Made by a program: the position numbers and the translations under genes. Below are positions 1 through 8,976 of a stretch of DNA of 64,000 bases, piece by piece. Source of the stretch: an uncultured Lachnospiraceae bacterium (GTDB lineage Bacteria; Bacillota; Clostridia; Lachnospirales; Lachnospiraceae); assembly GCA_910585635.1 (NCBI GenBank), contig CAJUFE010000012.1, positions 1 to 64,000 on the forward strand, written 5' to 3'. The number at the start of each line of letters is the position of its first letter. Within the stretch, counting starts at the first letter, position 1. The notes beneath the pieces are model-generated. The model was not told the DNA's origin. It did not search any database and saw only the letters and a program-made list of their open reading frames with translations.

Positions 1-25
1 ACGCCGCTGAGAAGCGGCGCTTTTT
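1..25 (+). terminator. Rho-independent terminator, plus strand
   Basis: A 6-bp GC stem (CGCCGC/GCGGCG) with a short loop is followed by CTTTTT in the plus direction. It would stop a plus-strand gene entering from the left of the window. That implies the minus-strand polysaccharide operon ends here and faces a convergent gene. Confidence 0.6.
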
Positions 26-50
26 ACAGTGGGGGCGGATGGTTTTACGT

Positions 51-766
<716 letters not shown>

Positions 767-922
767 AATTTCACCTTTGCCAACCTTTTTATTGTTCTTT
801 GTTATCATTTATTAAACTGGTCCTGAATTATTCACGAAACAATGGCACTAACTGCTGAAACCCGCCGTGAATGATCCAGGCTGATATTTCTATCTATATT
901 TGGCATATATAATGTGAGGTCC

Positions 923-1636
923 TCATAAACTCCCACAGTTCTTTTTTTGTCCATAATAAGCATTTGGTCCATGCTTTCTCATGTAATGCTTATCAAGAAC
1001 ATATTGCTTCATTTCTGCATTTGGATCCAGCATCAGTGTTTTTAGGTCCATCTCAGCAACCTTCTCCATAACAACTGCGTTATGAACAGCATCAGCTGGA
1101 GATCCACCCCATGCAAATGGACCATGGTTCTTTACCACAATGCCAGGTACTGCCACTGGGTCTATCCGCCTGCCATCGATCGTCTCTATGATAACCTTCC
1201 CAGTATTAGTTTCATAATCCGATCCAACTTCTTCTTGTGTTAACTCTCTAGCACAAGGGATATCTCCATAGAAATGATCTGCGTGAGTTGTACCTAATGC
1301 GGGGATATCCAGACCAGCCTGAGCAAACGCAACAGCATTGGTAGAGTGCGTATGCGCGATGCCCTTTATGGAAGGATATCTTCTATATAACGCCAAATGA
1401 GTTTTAGTATCAGAAGAAGGAGCCCATTTACCTTCAACGATTCTACCAGTTTCAATATCAACTACTACCATATCTTCGGGAGACATTTCATCATAATCAA
1501 CCCCAGATGGCTTGATGACCATATATTCTCTATCATCTGAGATACCTGATACATTGCCCCAAGTATAGATGACCACACCTTTGGCAACTAGATCAAGATT
1601 TGCATCGCAGACTATTTTTTTTAGTTCTTCTAACAT
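923..1636 (-). CDS. Class II aldolase / L-ribulose-5-phosphate 4-epimerase-like (AraD family)
   Basis: The 237 residues match AraD/UlaF/SgbE enzymes, which interconvert L-ribulose-5-P and D-xylulose-5-P by retro-aldol chemistry at a zinc site. Visible motifs are GNVS near residue 28, KPSG, SSDT, the metal-binding AHTHS near residue 96, GTTHADHFYGDIPC, and KNHGPF with the third zinc histidine. In this operon, next to KdsC-like and KdsB/aldolase genes and with no arabinose genes nearby, it more likely supplies or rearranges a sugar phosphate for polysaccharide synthesis than serves in pentose catabolism. The substrate is not readable from sequence. Confidence 0.85.
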   Translation of the reverse strand: MLEELKKIVCDANLDLVAKGVVIYTWGNVSGISDDREYMVIKPSGVDYDEMSPEDMVVVDIETGRIVEGKWAPSSDTKTHLALYRRYPSIKGIAHTHSTNAVAFAQAGLDIPALGTTHADHFYGDIPCARELTQEEVGSDYETNTGKVIIETIDGRRIDPVAVPGIVVKNHGPFAWGGSPADAVHNAVVMEKVAEMDLKTLMLDPNAEMKQYVLDKHYMRKHGPNAYYGQKKNCGSL

Positions 1637-1639
1637 GGA

Positions 1640-2149
1640 TCACACCCCAATACCATATACTTTTGAAATAGCATCATCCCACTCGCCTGTTTCTTTAAGG
1701 ATATGCTCAACAATATCTCTTACAGCACCGTAGCCGCCATTAACGGTGCTCACATGATCAGCGATCTCCTTTACCTCAGCACAAGCATCTGCAGGACATC
1801 CCACAAATCCGCATAGTCTCATTGGGGGGAGATCATTTAGATCATCCCCAATATATCCCATTTCCTCCTTCGAAATAGAGTTCTCTTCCATAAACAACTT
1901 AAGGAAGAGAGCCTTATCCTTTATATTTTGGAAAAGATGATCCACCTTCATTTCAATCATGCGTCGTGTAGTCGCTTTACATTCCCTACCTGTGAGGACC
2001 ATTATCTTTGCTCCAACTTGATGAGCGGCAAAAAATCCAGCGGCGTCTTTAGTACAAAATTTTTTAGTCTCGTTACCATTTTCATCATAGTATAACCCCC
2101 CATCTGTCATGGTGCCATCTACGTCGATCACTAAATATTTTTGTTTCAT
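1640..2149 (-). CDS. KdsC-like HAD phosphatase (ulosonate phosphate phosphatase)
   Basis: This 169-aa protein has the C0-type HAD layout of KDO-8-phosphate phosphatase: DVDGTMTDG with the nucleophile and acid aspartates near residues 9 and 11, LTGR near residue 54, a lysine in IKDKA, and GDDLNDL. The C-terminal stretch (VNGGYGAVRDIVEHIL) is typical of KdsC. It should dephosphorylate a 3-deoxy-2-ulosonate phosphate before activation. It lies 3 nt upstream of the AraD-like gene and 18 nt downstream of the cytidylyltransferase-aldolase fusion, so it is co-transcribed. The exact substrate is inferred from context only. Confidence 0.85.
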   Translation of the reverse strand: MKQKYLVIDVDGTMTDGGLYYDENGNETKKFCTKDAAGFFAAHQVGAKIMVLTGRECKATTRRMIEMKVDHLFQNIKDKALFLKLFMEENSISKEEMGYIGDDLNDLPPMRLCGFVGCPADACAEVKEIADHVSTVNGGYGAVRDIVEHILKETGEWDDAISKVYGIGV

Positions 2150-2167
2150 TTGACGCTACTCCTTTTC

Positions 2168-4462
2168 TTATTTATTGTATTCTGATGGAGTGATAAACTT
2201 AACCTTCACGTCTAATGCTCTAATAGCATCACTTACTGCAATATTATACTTGTTACCATGAGGAGTAGTGCTCTTCATATCGGTATTGAAATAGTTATTT
2301 CCGTCTTCTTTATAACCATCTGCTCCAGCAACACTTATACTCTTCACTTCCAGATCCTTCAAAAGCTTTAAGCACATGATAAAACTATTACAGCCTTGAT
2401 CGAACGCTCCTGATACCTTGTTGTAATTGATCCTATAATCAGCAGCATCCGTAAGGTTAGATGTGATTATCGTTTTTACATCACTATTATCGATTTGTGT
2501 AAATCTTCTATTATTACAGAAGAACGCATAGTCAAGTTGATAAGTTGTAGGAATACAGTTCACTCCAATGACTATCACTTTATTGATACGGATATATTGC
2601 TCTATATCATCTTTCTTTTCAACTATAGATGATCCAGGAGCGATAAGCAAGATATCCTTTTCTTTTAATTCAGTGCTTAACTTATCCCAGTCTTTTGCAT
2701 CATCTATATATTTATTCTTATAGTCTTCATACATCCTATCAGCATAAACTGCATCAAATGCGGTTTTCTTAGATGGATCAAACTGTGAAAGGATGTGGTT
2801 GATATCCTTATTGGTCAGATCACCTTTTTTCAGATAATGTTCAGCATAATTTCTGTGAAGATTAAACCTTGCCGACAAAAAATATACCGGTGTGTATCCC
2901 CACTCTGGTGAACCCTTGATAGGAGCAATGTGATCTTGAATGGCATCCATTAAATAATCGATATCATAAGTCTTTCCCGCGTAATCATTACAATAGTCCG
3001 CAATCAATTCAATAGGAAGATTGCCAGGGATCCTACCCATGCCCATCAAGCTCCCATCTACAGCGATCGGACGGTTCAGATGCTTGTCGATAAAAGCCTG
3101 TGCCAAGCAGCTACTTAAAGACATGTTTTCATGTAGATGAAGAGAAACGCGGATATTTTTATCTAGATTATTATCTACAAGAGAAACGATCCTATCCAAA
3201 TCTCTTCGTTTCATACTACCAAAAGTATCAACAATGGCAAATTGGTATGGACCAATCTGATTTACCTGATCGATGATCCATAGGATCCTAGCATCAGAGT
3301 AACCCATGATATTGATAGGATTGATCGACAACTTATACCCTTTCGCTTTTACTTCCCTGGCAAAATCCATACCGTCCTCAATATCATAGTCATGAGCAGT
3401 GATCCTGATCATTTCTATGCCCTTACCATTATAGGGAGTGAGTTTATCGATATCATAATTGCTCCTCATTGCCATAGCAGAATAAATTGTATTCCTCCTA
3501 TCAGATGGTAATAATTTATTCAATTCTTCAATATGGTTACAGACAGTCACATCTGGATCGTATCCTTCAACATTTCTTAGGAATCCCACTTCTACAACAT
3601 CAATATTGGCTTTTGTGAGTTTTTTGATGATATTTCTAGCACCATCAGATCCGAATCTCCACTCATTTACATATCCACCATCACGCAGAGTACAATCTAA
3701 AAGCATTAAATCGTTAGAATTCATTTGATCATCGCTCTTTTCTCTTGCTAATATCTCTTTTACCTTTTCTAGATCTTTAGGGGTATCAACAGAGATTGTC
3801 TTATAGTTTGAGACCGTCATCTTTACTGGGATCCCATTTTCTACAAAACGCATCAGATCATTTTCCTCGGCTTTTTCTAGGATCGATCTTTTTGTGCTAT
3901 TAAAAAACCTTAATGCTTTCTTGGAAAAGATCTGGACCCCTGTCACTTTTTCATATCGAAGATCCAATGTCCCCCTAGGATAAGGGATCGGGCTCCTAGA
4001 GATCAATAACGTTTCTCTCTTTGAATTTGTAACAACCTTTTGATTACTAAAGTCAATAACATCAGTTGGGTTTGTGAGCAAGTTAGTCAATGCACCTACA
4101 TAGTAACCGCCATCAAATCTCTCTGGCATCACCAAGGAAAAGCTCCTTTCATCAACCAAAGGCTCATCTCCCATGATAAGCATATATAGATCAGCATCTA
4201 TCTTTGTAGAGACCTCATACAGTCTTGATGTAGGTGTGTCATGATCAACGGATGTCATGATAGACTTCATCCCATATCTATCACATTCCTGCACGATCCT
4301 TTCATCATCAGTAGCAACCACTACGTCTGAAAAACCTGGATTTTTGATAACTTGCTGATAGACCCACCAGATCATCGGTCTTCCTAAAATGTCAGCGATA
4401 GGTTTGCCCGGCATCCTACTAGACTGAAAGCGAGCTGGGATGACACCGAGTACCTTCATCAC
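2168..4462 (-). CDS. Fusion: KdsB-like cytidylyltransferase + DRE-TIM aldolase + GT42-like C-terminal domain
   Basis: The 764 residues hold three parts. Residues 1-245 match CMP-KDO synthetase (IPARFQSSRMPGKPI near the start, GDEPLVDE, SPIPYPRG). Residues 247-~540 are a HMG-CoA-lyase/4-hydroxy-2-oxovalerate-aldolase-type TIM barrel with DCTLRDGG (D256, R260, D261) and the metal pair H442-x-H444. Residues ~602-764 start with APGSS and later have GCNSF, SVAGADGY and TTPHGNKY, an order that recalls GT42 sialyltransferases (Cst) or MptE/DUF115-like folds. The methionine at 247 suggests that two genes were joined. The expected role is pyruvate-type aldol formation of an ulosonate and its activation to a CMP-sugar, perhaps also its transfer. 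The first two domains are firm; the third is tentative. Confidence 0.8.
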   Translation of the reverse strand: MMKVLGVIPARFQSSRMPGKPIADILGRPMIWWVYQQVIKNPGFSDVVVATDDERIVQECDRYGMKSIMTSVDHDTPTSRLYEVSTKIDADLYMLIMGDEPLVDERSFSLVMPERFDGGYYVGALTNLLTNPTDVIDFSNQKVVTNSKRETLLISRSPIPYPRGTLDLRYEKVTGVQIFSKKALRFFNSTKRSILEKAEENDLMRFVENGIPVKMTVSNYKTISVDTPKDLEKVKEILAREKSDDQMNSNDLMLLDCTLRDGGYVNEWRFGSDGARNIIKKLTKANIDVVEVGFLRNVEGYDPDVTVCNHIEELNKLLPSDRRNTIYSAMAMRSNYDIDKLTPYNGKGIEMIRITAHDYDIEDGMDFAREVKAKGYKLSINPINIMGYSDARILWIIDQVNQIGPYQFAIVDTFGSMKRRDLDRIVSLVDNNLDKNIRVSLHLHENMSLSSCLAQAFIDKHLNRPIAVDGSLMGMGRIPGNLPIELIADYCNDYAGKTYDIDYLMDAIQDHIAPIKGSPEWGYTPVYFLSARFNLHRNYAEHYLKKGDLTNKDINHILSQFDPSKKTAFDAVYADRMYEDYKNKYIDDAKDWDKLSTELKEKDILLIAPGSSIVEKKDDIEQYIRINKVIVIGVNCIPTTYQLDYAFFCNNRRFTQIDNSDVKTIITSNLTDAADYRINYNKVSGAFDQGCNSFIMCLKLLKDLEVKSISVAGADGYKEDGNNYFNTDMKSTTPHGNKYNIAVSDAIRALDVKVKFITPSEYNK

Positions 4463-5231
4463 GCAGCCCTCCTTGGATAAGCCCTACAACCCTTGCCCCC
4501 CCCGGAACAAATGTTCGAAATATCCGTTCTATGCTTTCTGCATCATTTAAATCTATGTCTGCGATATCTGCAGGGATACTCAGCATCGCCAAAGCCTGGA
4601 CATAATCATAGATATCATCTATATCTACAGCTTCCCTCTTGTTTACCATAAGTTTATACGGATTAGGTCCATAGTTATAATGCCATCTCGCGATCATCTC
4701 TTTAGGTGCAAGATCAATGCCATTTGTAAAATGATAGATAGGCTCCAGATACTCAGAATTCTTGTGGTTTAGTCCGGTTTCAAAATTGATAGGACCATTC
4801 TTATCCAGATAAAAGCTCTGCATTGGATGGAGTGTAACTAATGAATCATACCCTTCCTCAAGTTTCTCAAAATATGTTTTGATCGCCTTTCTATAAAGAT
4901 AAGGCTCAACTAAAGGTGATGTAACACAAGCCCACATGATATGATCATTTGGCATCACCTCACAAAGATAATCTAAGAACTGGCCAAACGGAACTGATTC
5001 ATTCGCATACTTGTCAGGTCTCTTCATAGCTTTTACTCCAGCTTTTTCAGCCATTTCGAGCATGATGTCGGAATCAGAAGATACAATGATATCTGTTATT
5101 CCCTCAACCTGTTTTAATTGCTCAATTTTATGGACCAATAAATTGGATCTTCCAAATGGAAGGATATTCTTTCCTGGAAGTCTCGAACTGTTTCCCTTTA
5201 CTGGTATTACTGCTGTGATCGTTTTGCCCAT
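4419..5231 (-). CDS. NeuA-like acylneuraminate cytidylyltransferase family protein
   Basis: The 270-aa protein has the CMP-sialate-synthetase start AVIPVKGNSSRLPGKNI, SSDSD, and VTSPLVEP. It should form a CMP- or CDP-activated sugar, making it the second nucleotide activator in this operon. Its last ~25 codons overlap the next gene by 44 nt, which is unusual here. The overlap is created by a run of eight G (4496-4503, minus strand). With seven G the protein would end PGGQGL. With nine G it would end at a TGATG junction with the next start. The C-terminal tail is therefore suspect (slippage or sequencing), while the catalytic part is unaffected. Confidence 0.8.
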   Translation of the reverse strand: MGKTITAVIPVKGNSSRLPGKNILPFGRSNLLVHKIEQLKQVEGITDIIVSSDSDIMLEMAEKAGVKAMKRPDKYANESVPFGQFLDYLCEVMPNDHIMWACVTSPLVEPYLYRKAIKTYFEKLEEGYDSLVTLHPMQSFYLDKNGPINFETGLNHKNSEYLEPIYHFTNGIDLAPKEMIARWHYNYGPNPYKLMVNKREAVDIDDIYDYVQALAMLSIPADIADIDLNDAESIERIFRTFVPGGARVVGLIQGGLRDEGTRCHPSSLSV

Positions 5232-5235
5232 TTTC

Positions 5236-6660
5236 TTAATTCCTTTCTTTTAATTTGATCATTTCTATTTTTATAAATTTTTGAATGCTTATCACTATAC
5301 CTTTAACATCCGCTAGATTTACCCAAAACAAGATGATCAGTAATATTATTTCTATTATCCATAAATCGAAATAAACCTCTATAATAGCTAATAAAACTAA
5401 TATTATCCATGTAAAGATCGTTTTATCATATCTACAAAAAATGATATCATTATTGGCTGCTTTTTTTCTCGATAGATATATTACCAGGCTTGCTATCGCA
5501 GTAGCCATTACTATTCCTTGGATCCCAATAATTTGTACAAAGATGATGTTTAATATTAAATTTACCACTGCCCCATATATAGATGATCTAGCCATTGCTC
5601 TAAAATCTTTTTTTGCAGACAAAACTGGACCTAAAAAGCCAGAAGCACAGTTAAAAATACTAGAGATCAACAGGAACGGAACAAATTTCCACGCATTATA
5701 AAAATCTTTTGCATATAAGATACTAGCTAACGGCTTTGTCATAATGATCATTACAGCACAAAAAATGCACATAAGCATGTTGACCATATTAAATGTTTTT
5801 CCGTAAAACTGAGCTGTATCCTTCTCTCCATATTCCTTTATAGCAGATATTTGCCAGGCTTGAATGAATATCGATTGAAACATATTTAAAATGGAAGGTA
5901 TCTTATATGCTACAGATAACAACCCATTAGCTGCCATTCCGCAAAAAAAAGTAATGACATATTTATCTGAACCGCTATTAACCCACCATCCAATAACGGA
6001 CGCTATCAACGGAGTACAATACAAAAGCATTTCCATTTGTAGCACTCTATTTACATTTTTTTCTATATATGTCCACATACGTAAGGAAAAAGTAAAATAG
6101 ATCATCGGAGCTACTTGTGATAATATATTAGCAACAAAAAAACCTATTATCCCAAATTTCCATACCAATAGAAATAATACATTCGTTAATATCATTACCA
6201 CAGTTTCAAGAACTCCAGCAATACCCATTTCTTTAATTTTATCTAATCCTTTAGCAAATTGGATCAAATATTGATTTATGATATATGTCACATAGTAACC
6301 GAAGATCAATAATTTAAATCCATTAATTTGAGAAAAAATTTTAAAGCACTCACAAATAAAAAGGGCTGAACCGACAAGAAAAATGCTTATGGATACATGA
6401 ACAATCCCTATTGTTGCCACTTCGTTATGGCTATATTTTCTATCCATCATATAACGCATTACAGCATCAATAATGTTTAAAGATAGGATTGGCACAATTA
6501 AGGATACTGTTGAAACAATCAAATCATACATTCCATATTCAGACGTTGACAGTACACTAGTATATAAAGGCACTAGCAAAAAAACTAATATCTTTGACGC
6601 AAAATTACTAAAAGTAAGTATCCCCATATTCTTTAGTAAAGGACCTGATCTATTATTCAT
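5236..6660 (-). CDS. wzx: Wzx-type polysaccharide flippase
   Basis: A 474-aa, very hydrophobic MOP-superfamily protein with about 12-14 membrane segments. Its N-terminus (GILTFSNFASKILVFLLVPLYTSVLS) is typical of Wzx/RfbX flippases that move undecaprenyl-linked repeat units across the membrane. It sits between the GT52-like gene and the NeuA-like gene, in the same orientation and close spacing. Together with the Wzy candidate it marks this as a Wzx/Wzy-dependent polysaccharide locus. Confidence 0.88.
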   Translation of the reverse strand: MNNRSGPLLKNMGILTFSNFASKILVFLLVPLYTSVLSTSEYGMYDLIVSTVSLIVPILSLNIIDAVMRYMMDRKYSHNEVATIGIVHVSISIFLVGSALFICECFKIFSQINGFKLLIFGYYVTYIINQYLIQFAKGLDKIKEMGIAGVLETVVMILTNVLFLLVWKFGIIGFFVANILSQVAPMIYFTFSLRMWTYIEKNVNRVLQMEMLLYCTPLIASVIGWWVNSGSDKYVITFFCGMAANGLLSVAYKIPSILNMFQSIFIQAWQISAIKEYGEKDTAQFYGKTFNMVNMLMCIFCAVMIIMTKPLASILYAKDFYNAWKFVPFLLISSIFNCASGFLGPVLSAKKDFRAMARSSIYGAVVNLILNIIFVQIIGIQGIVMATAIASLVIYLSRKKAANNDIIFCRYDKTIFTWIILVLLAIIEVYFDLWIIEIILLIILFWVNLADVKGIVISIQKFIKIEMIKLKERN

Positions 6661-6684
6661 ACCGTGATCCTACCAAATTTATCA

Positions 6685-7764
6685 TTAACTATTATCATCA
6701 TTTTCTTCAATACCTCTTATCAATTCATCGACACTACTAAAGCAATATACTTTCTTATTTCTTTTTCTCAGTTTTTCTATAAAACAGTGATATTCATCAA
6801 AAAACAAATCTGAAAATGGCGTCTTCAACTCTAAAGAGATCGACACATGATCAGAATCCGATAATATATATGGCATATACATAGCAGAAGAACTATATGA
6901 TATTATTATTTTGTCGTCTATATTATTGTTTAGACAGTACAGCTCCCATGGAAAGTCCATCTCGATCAATTTGATATTATTATCTAGATAAAAACTTTTG
7001 TCTTGTCTAGGATGCGCCTTTACTGCAAATGATCCTCTACCTAATGAAGAGGTCAATCTATCCAACAAACTAATGATCATATTTTCATTATTCATTTCAT
7101 CTTTGTGATATTTGTCCATGAATATGAATTTTTCTTTTATTTCATTTTTATAATCTTCGTAGTTAAAGACTTTATTTAGATAACTAATACAATCTTGAGT
7201 CAACTTAGGAATGCTAACAATATTCCTATCTGAATTAAATGATACTAGTTCCTGGCCAAAAACATAATAATCATATTCCATATTTTCAACCAGTATATAC
7301 CCATACCTTTTTTTTAAATAAACATTTAAAAAATTATATTTAAACAACGGCTCTTCTATTGGATGATCCGTAACATAAGCTCCTAAAGCTTCGCCGTACG
7401 AGTGCAGGTTATATCCTCTGTCCATAGTATTTAAATACATGATATAGGAATAGAACATCAAAGTTGGATTCCAGAAAAAAATGTCAGTATAATAAGGAAG
7501 GGACTCTCCAACTATATCTTGGATCATTTTATTCGGTGAAAGCAGGATAAATGCCTTATTTATTCTTTTTAAAGATGAATACTGAGAAAAATATACTTTT
7601 TCAAACTCTTCTTCAAGTACCTTACTTTCATATATTTTTTTCAATCCTGGAGTTAGATCAGAAATGATAATATCAAACCTTTCATCAGGAAATATTGCTT
7701 TTTTGATCTGTATAACAGTTATTAAACTAATATAACCGTTAACAAAAGCTACCATTCTTTTCAC
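6685..7764 (-). CDS. GT52/polysialyltransferase-like glycosyltransferase
   Basis: About 359 residues. The C-terminal half carries the features of GT52/GT38 bacterial sialyltransferases: KAHPRQDK (HP motif), FPWELYCLN, and IISYSSSAMYMP (serine motif). Such enzymes use CMP-activated nonulosonates, which fits the CMP-sugar genes beside it. A GTG at 7764 with GGAGG eight nt upstream is the best start; an ATG at 7779 overlaps wzy further. Whether the donor is sialic acid or the ulosonate implied by the neighbouring genes cannot be told from sequence. Confidence 0.65.
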   Translation of the reverse strand: MKRMVAFVNGYISLITVIQIKKAIFPDERFDIIISDLTPGLKKIYESKVLEEEFEKVYFSQYSSLKRINKAFILLSPNKMIQDIVGESLPYYTDIFFWNPTLMFYSYIMYLNTMDRGYNLHSYGEALGAYVTDHPIEEPLFKYNFLNVYLKKRYGYILVENMEYDYYVFGQELVSFNSDRNIVSIPKLTQDCISYLNKVFNYEDYKNEIKEKFIFMDKYHKDEMNNENMIISLLDRLTSSLGRGSFAVKAHPRQDKSFYLDNNIKLIEMDFPWELYCLNNNIDDKIIISYSSSAMYMPYILSDSDHVSISLELKTPFSDLFFDEYHCFIEKLRKRNKKVYCFSSVDELIRGIEENDDNS

Positions 7765-8938
7765 AAACAATTCCTCCATCAGTTATTTTTCCTATATTTT
7801 TTATTTTTAAATATCGAGTTCTTCGCATTCCTAAAAATGCCCCAACAAGTAAAAACATAATTGATTCATCTCCACTAAACTGAACAAAACCTGCAACAAT
7901 ATAAGAAGCGAGCATTAAAGTGATCGTGTCTAAGTTATTTTTATTTCTTATGGCATAACAAAAAAATGCAACTATCATGATAACATATAGAATTCCACCG
8001 ATCAGCCCTGCTGACACAAAATATTCTAACACTAGATTATGGAAGTTTCCATCTCTAAAAATTTTACCAGTTACTTTATCTAGGGCGGCAATTGAATTAC
8101 CCATCCCTACTCCATACGGATAATTTATTATTACATCCGGAGCAGATATCCACATTAGGATCCTGTGCATGCCACCCTCATCTGAAGCTTGCCCTAAATT
8201 TGAAAATCTAGCAATAGCTTTTTCTAACGATCCGGTATAAGAAAAAAAAGTCAAAGCGATCGGCATTAAAAATATTAATTTCGTCCATATTTTATATATT
8301 TTTTTTCTATCTTGATATAAGAAAACCAGTATTAAAAATGCATTAATAAGGTATCCAACTCTAGCCGCATAAAGTGTATTGATCAAAATACTATAAAGCA
8401 TATATGTCCATTTATGCTTTGAATTATAAAAAGCAGCACAATAAATCGATAACCATGTTGCATCAATATTGGTTCCGCCAACAGAAAGTGTATTGATGTT
8501 TGGATGATCCAAATAATCAAATTTCAAGTATAAAATTATCCCTTCAATTTGTGTTATGGTATTGATCGCAACACAGATTGCATTTAATACAGCGACTTTT
8601 TTTAATATTTCTTCCATGCGTACTCTGTCTAAACTTGTCGCAAACGTATATGAAATGCAAACCAATGCCACACCAAGAATAAGGTTAAAAAAATCTCTTG
8701 TGATCCCAAATTCAAAAGAACTTAATAATGAAGCAATTAATATATCAAATATAAAAAAGAAAAAAATCGTCTTCGGGACACTTATGCTCTTCTTGTAAAT
8801 AAAATAAAGAACACAAAGCAATAATGCTATGTACCAAATTTTAAACCCACCGATAGATAGATATGACATTGTAGAAGAAAACATCATATAACCATACAAT
8901 ATATAATCTTTCTTGCTTTTTATCTTCGATGTCTTCAT
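7739..8938 (-). CDS. wzy: Wzy-like O-antigen/polysaccharide polymerase
   Basis: About 399 residues with 10-12 predicted membrane helices and a long extracytoplasmic loop between the late helices (around YPYGVGMGNSIAALDKV...FHNLVLEYFVSAGLIGG), the layout of Wzy polymerases and O-antigen ligases. A start at 8938 is preferred because GGAGGAG lies upstream; an in-frame start at 8998 would run into the GT11 gene. The 3' end overlaps the following GT52-like gene. Wzy proteins are poorly conserved, so the call rests on topology and on the flippase next door. Confidence 0.75.
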   Translation of the reverse strand: MKTSKIKSKKDYILYGYMMFSSTMSYLSIGGFKIWYIALLLCVLYFIYKKSISVPKTIFFFFIFDILIASLLSSFEFGITRDFFNLILGVALVCISYTFATSLDRVRMEEILKKVAVLNAICVAINTITQIEGIILYLKFDYLDHPNINTLSVGGTNIDATWLSIYCAAFYNSKHKWTYMLYSILINTLYAARVGYLINAFLILVFLYQDRKKIYKIWTKLIFLMPIALTFFSYTGSLEKAIARFSNLGQASDEGGMHRILMWISAPDVIINYPYGVGMGNSIAALDKVTGKIFRDGNFHNLVLEYFVSAGLIGGILYVIMIVAFFCYAIRNKNNLDTITLMLASYIVAGFVQFSGDESIMFLLVGAFLGMRRTRYLKIKNIGKITDGGIVCEKNGSFC

Positions 8939-8976
8939 CCTACCAATATCTCCTCCACCAAATATTTCTTCACGAA

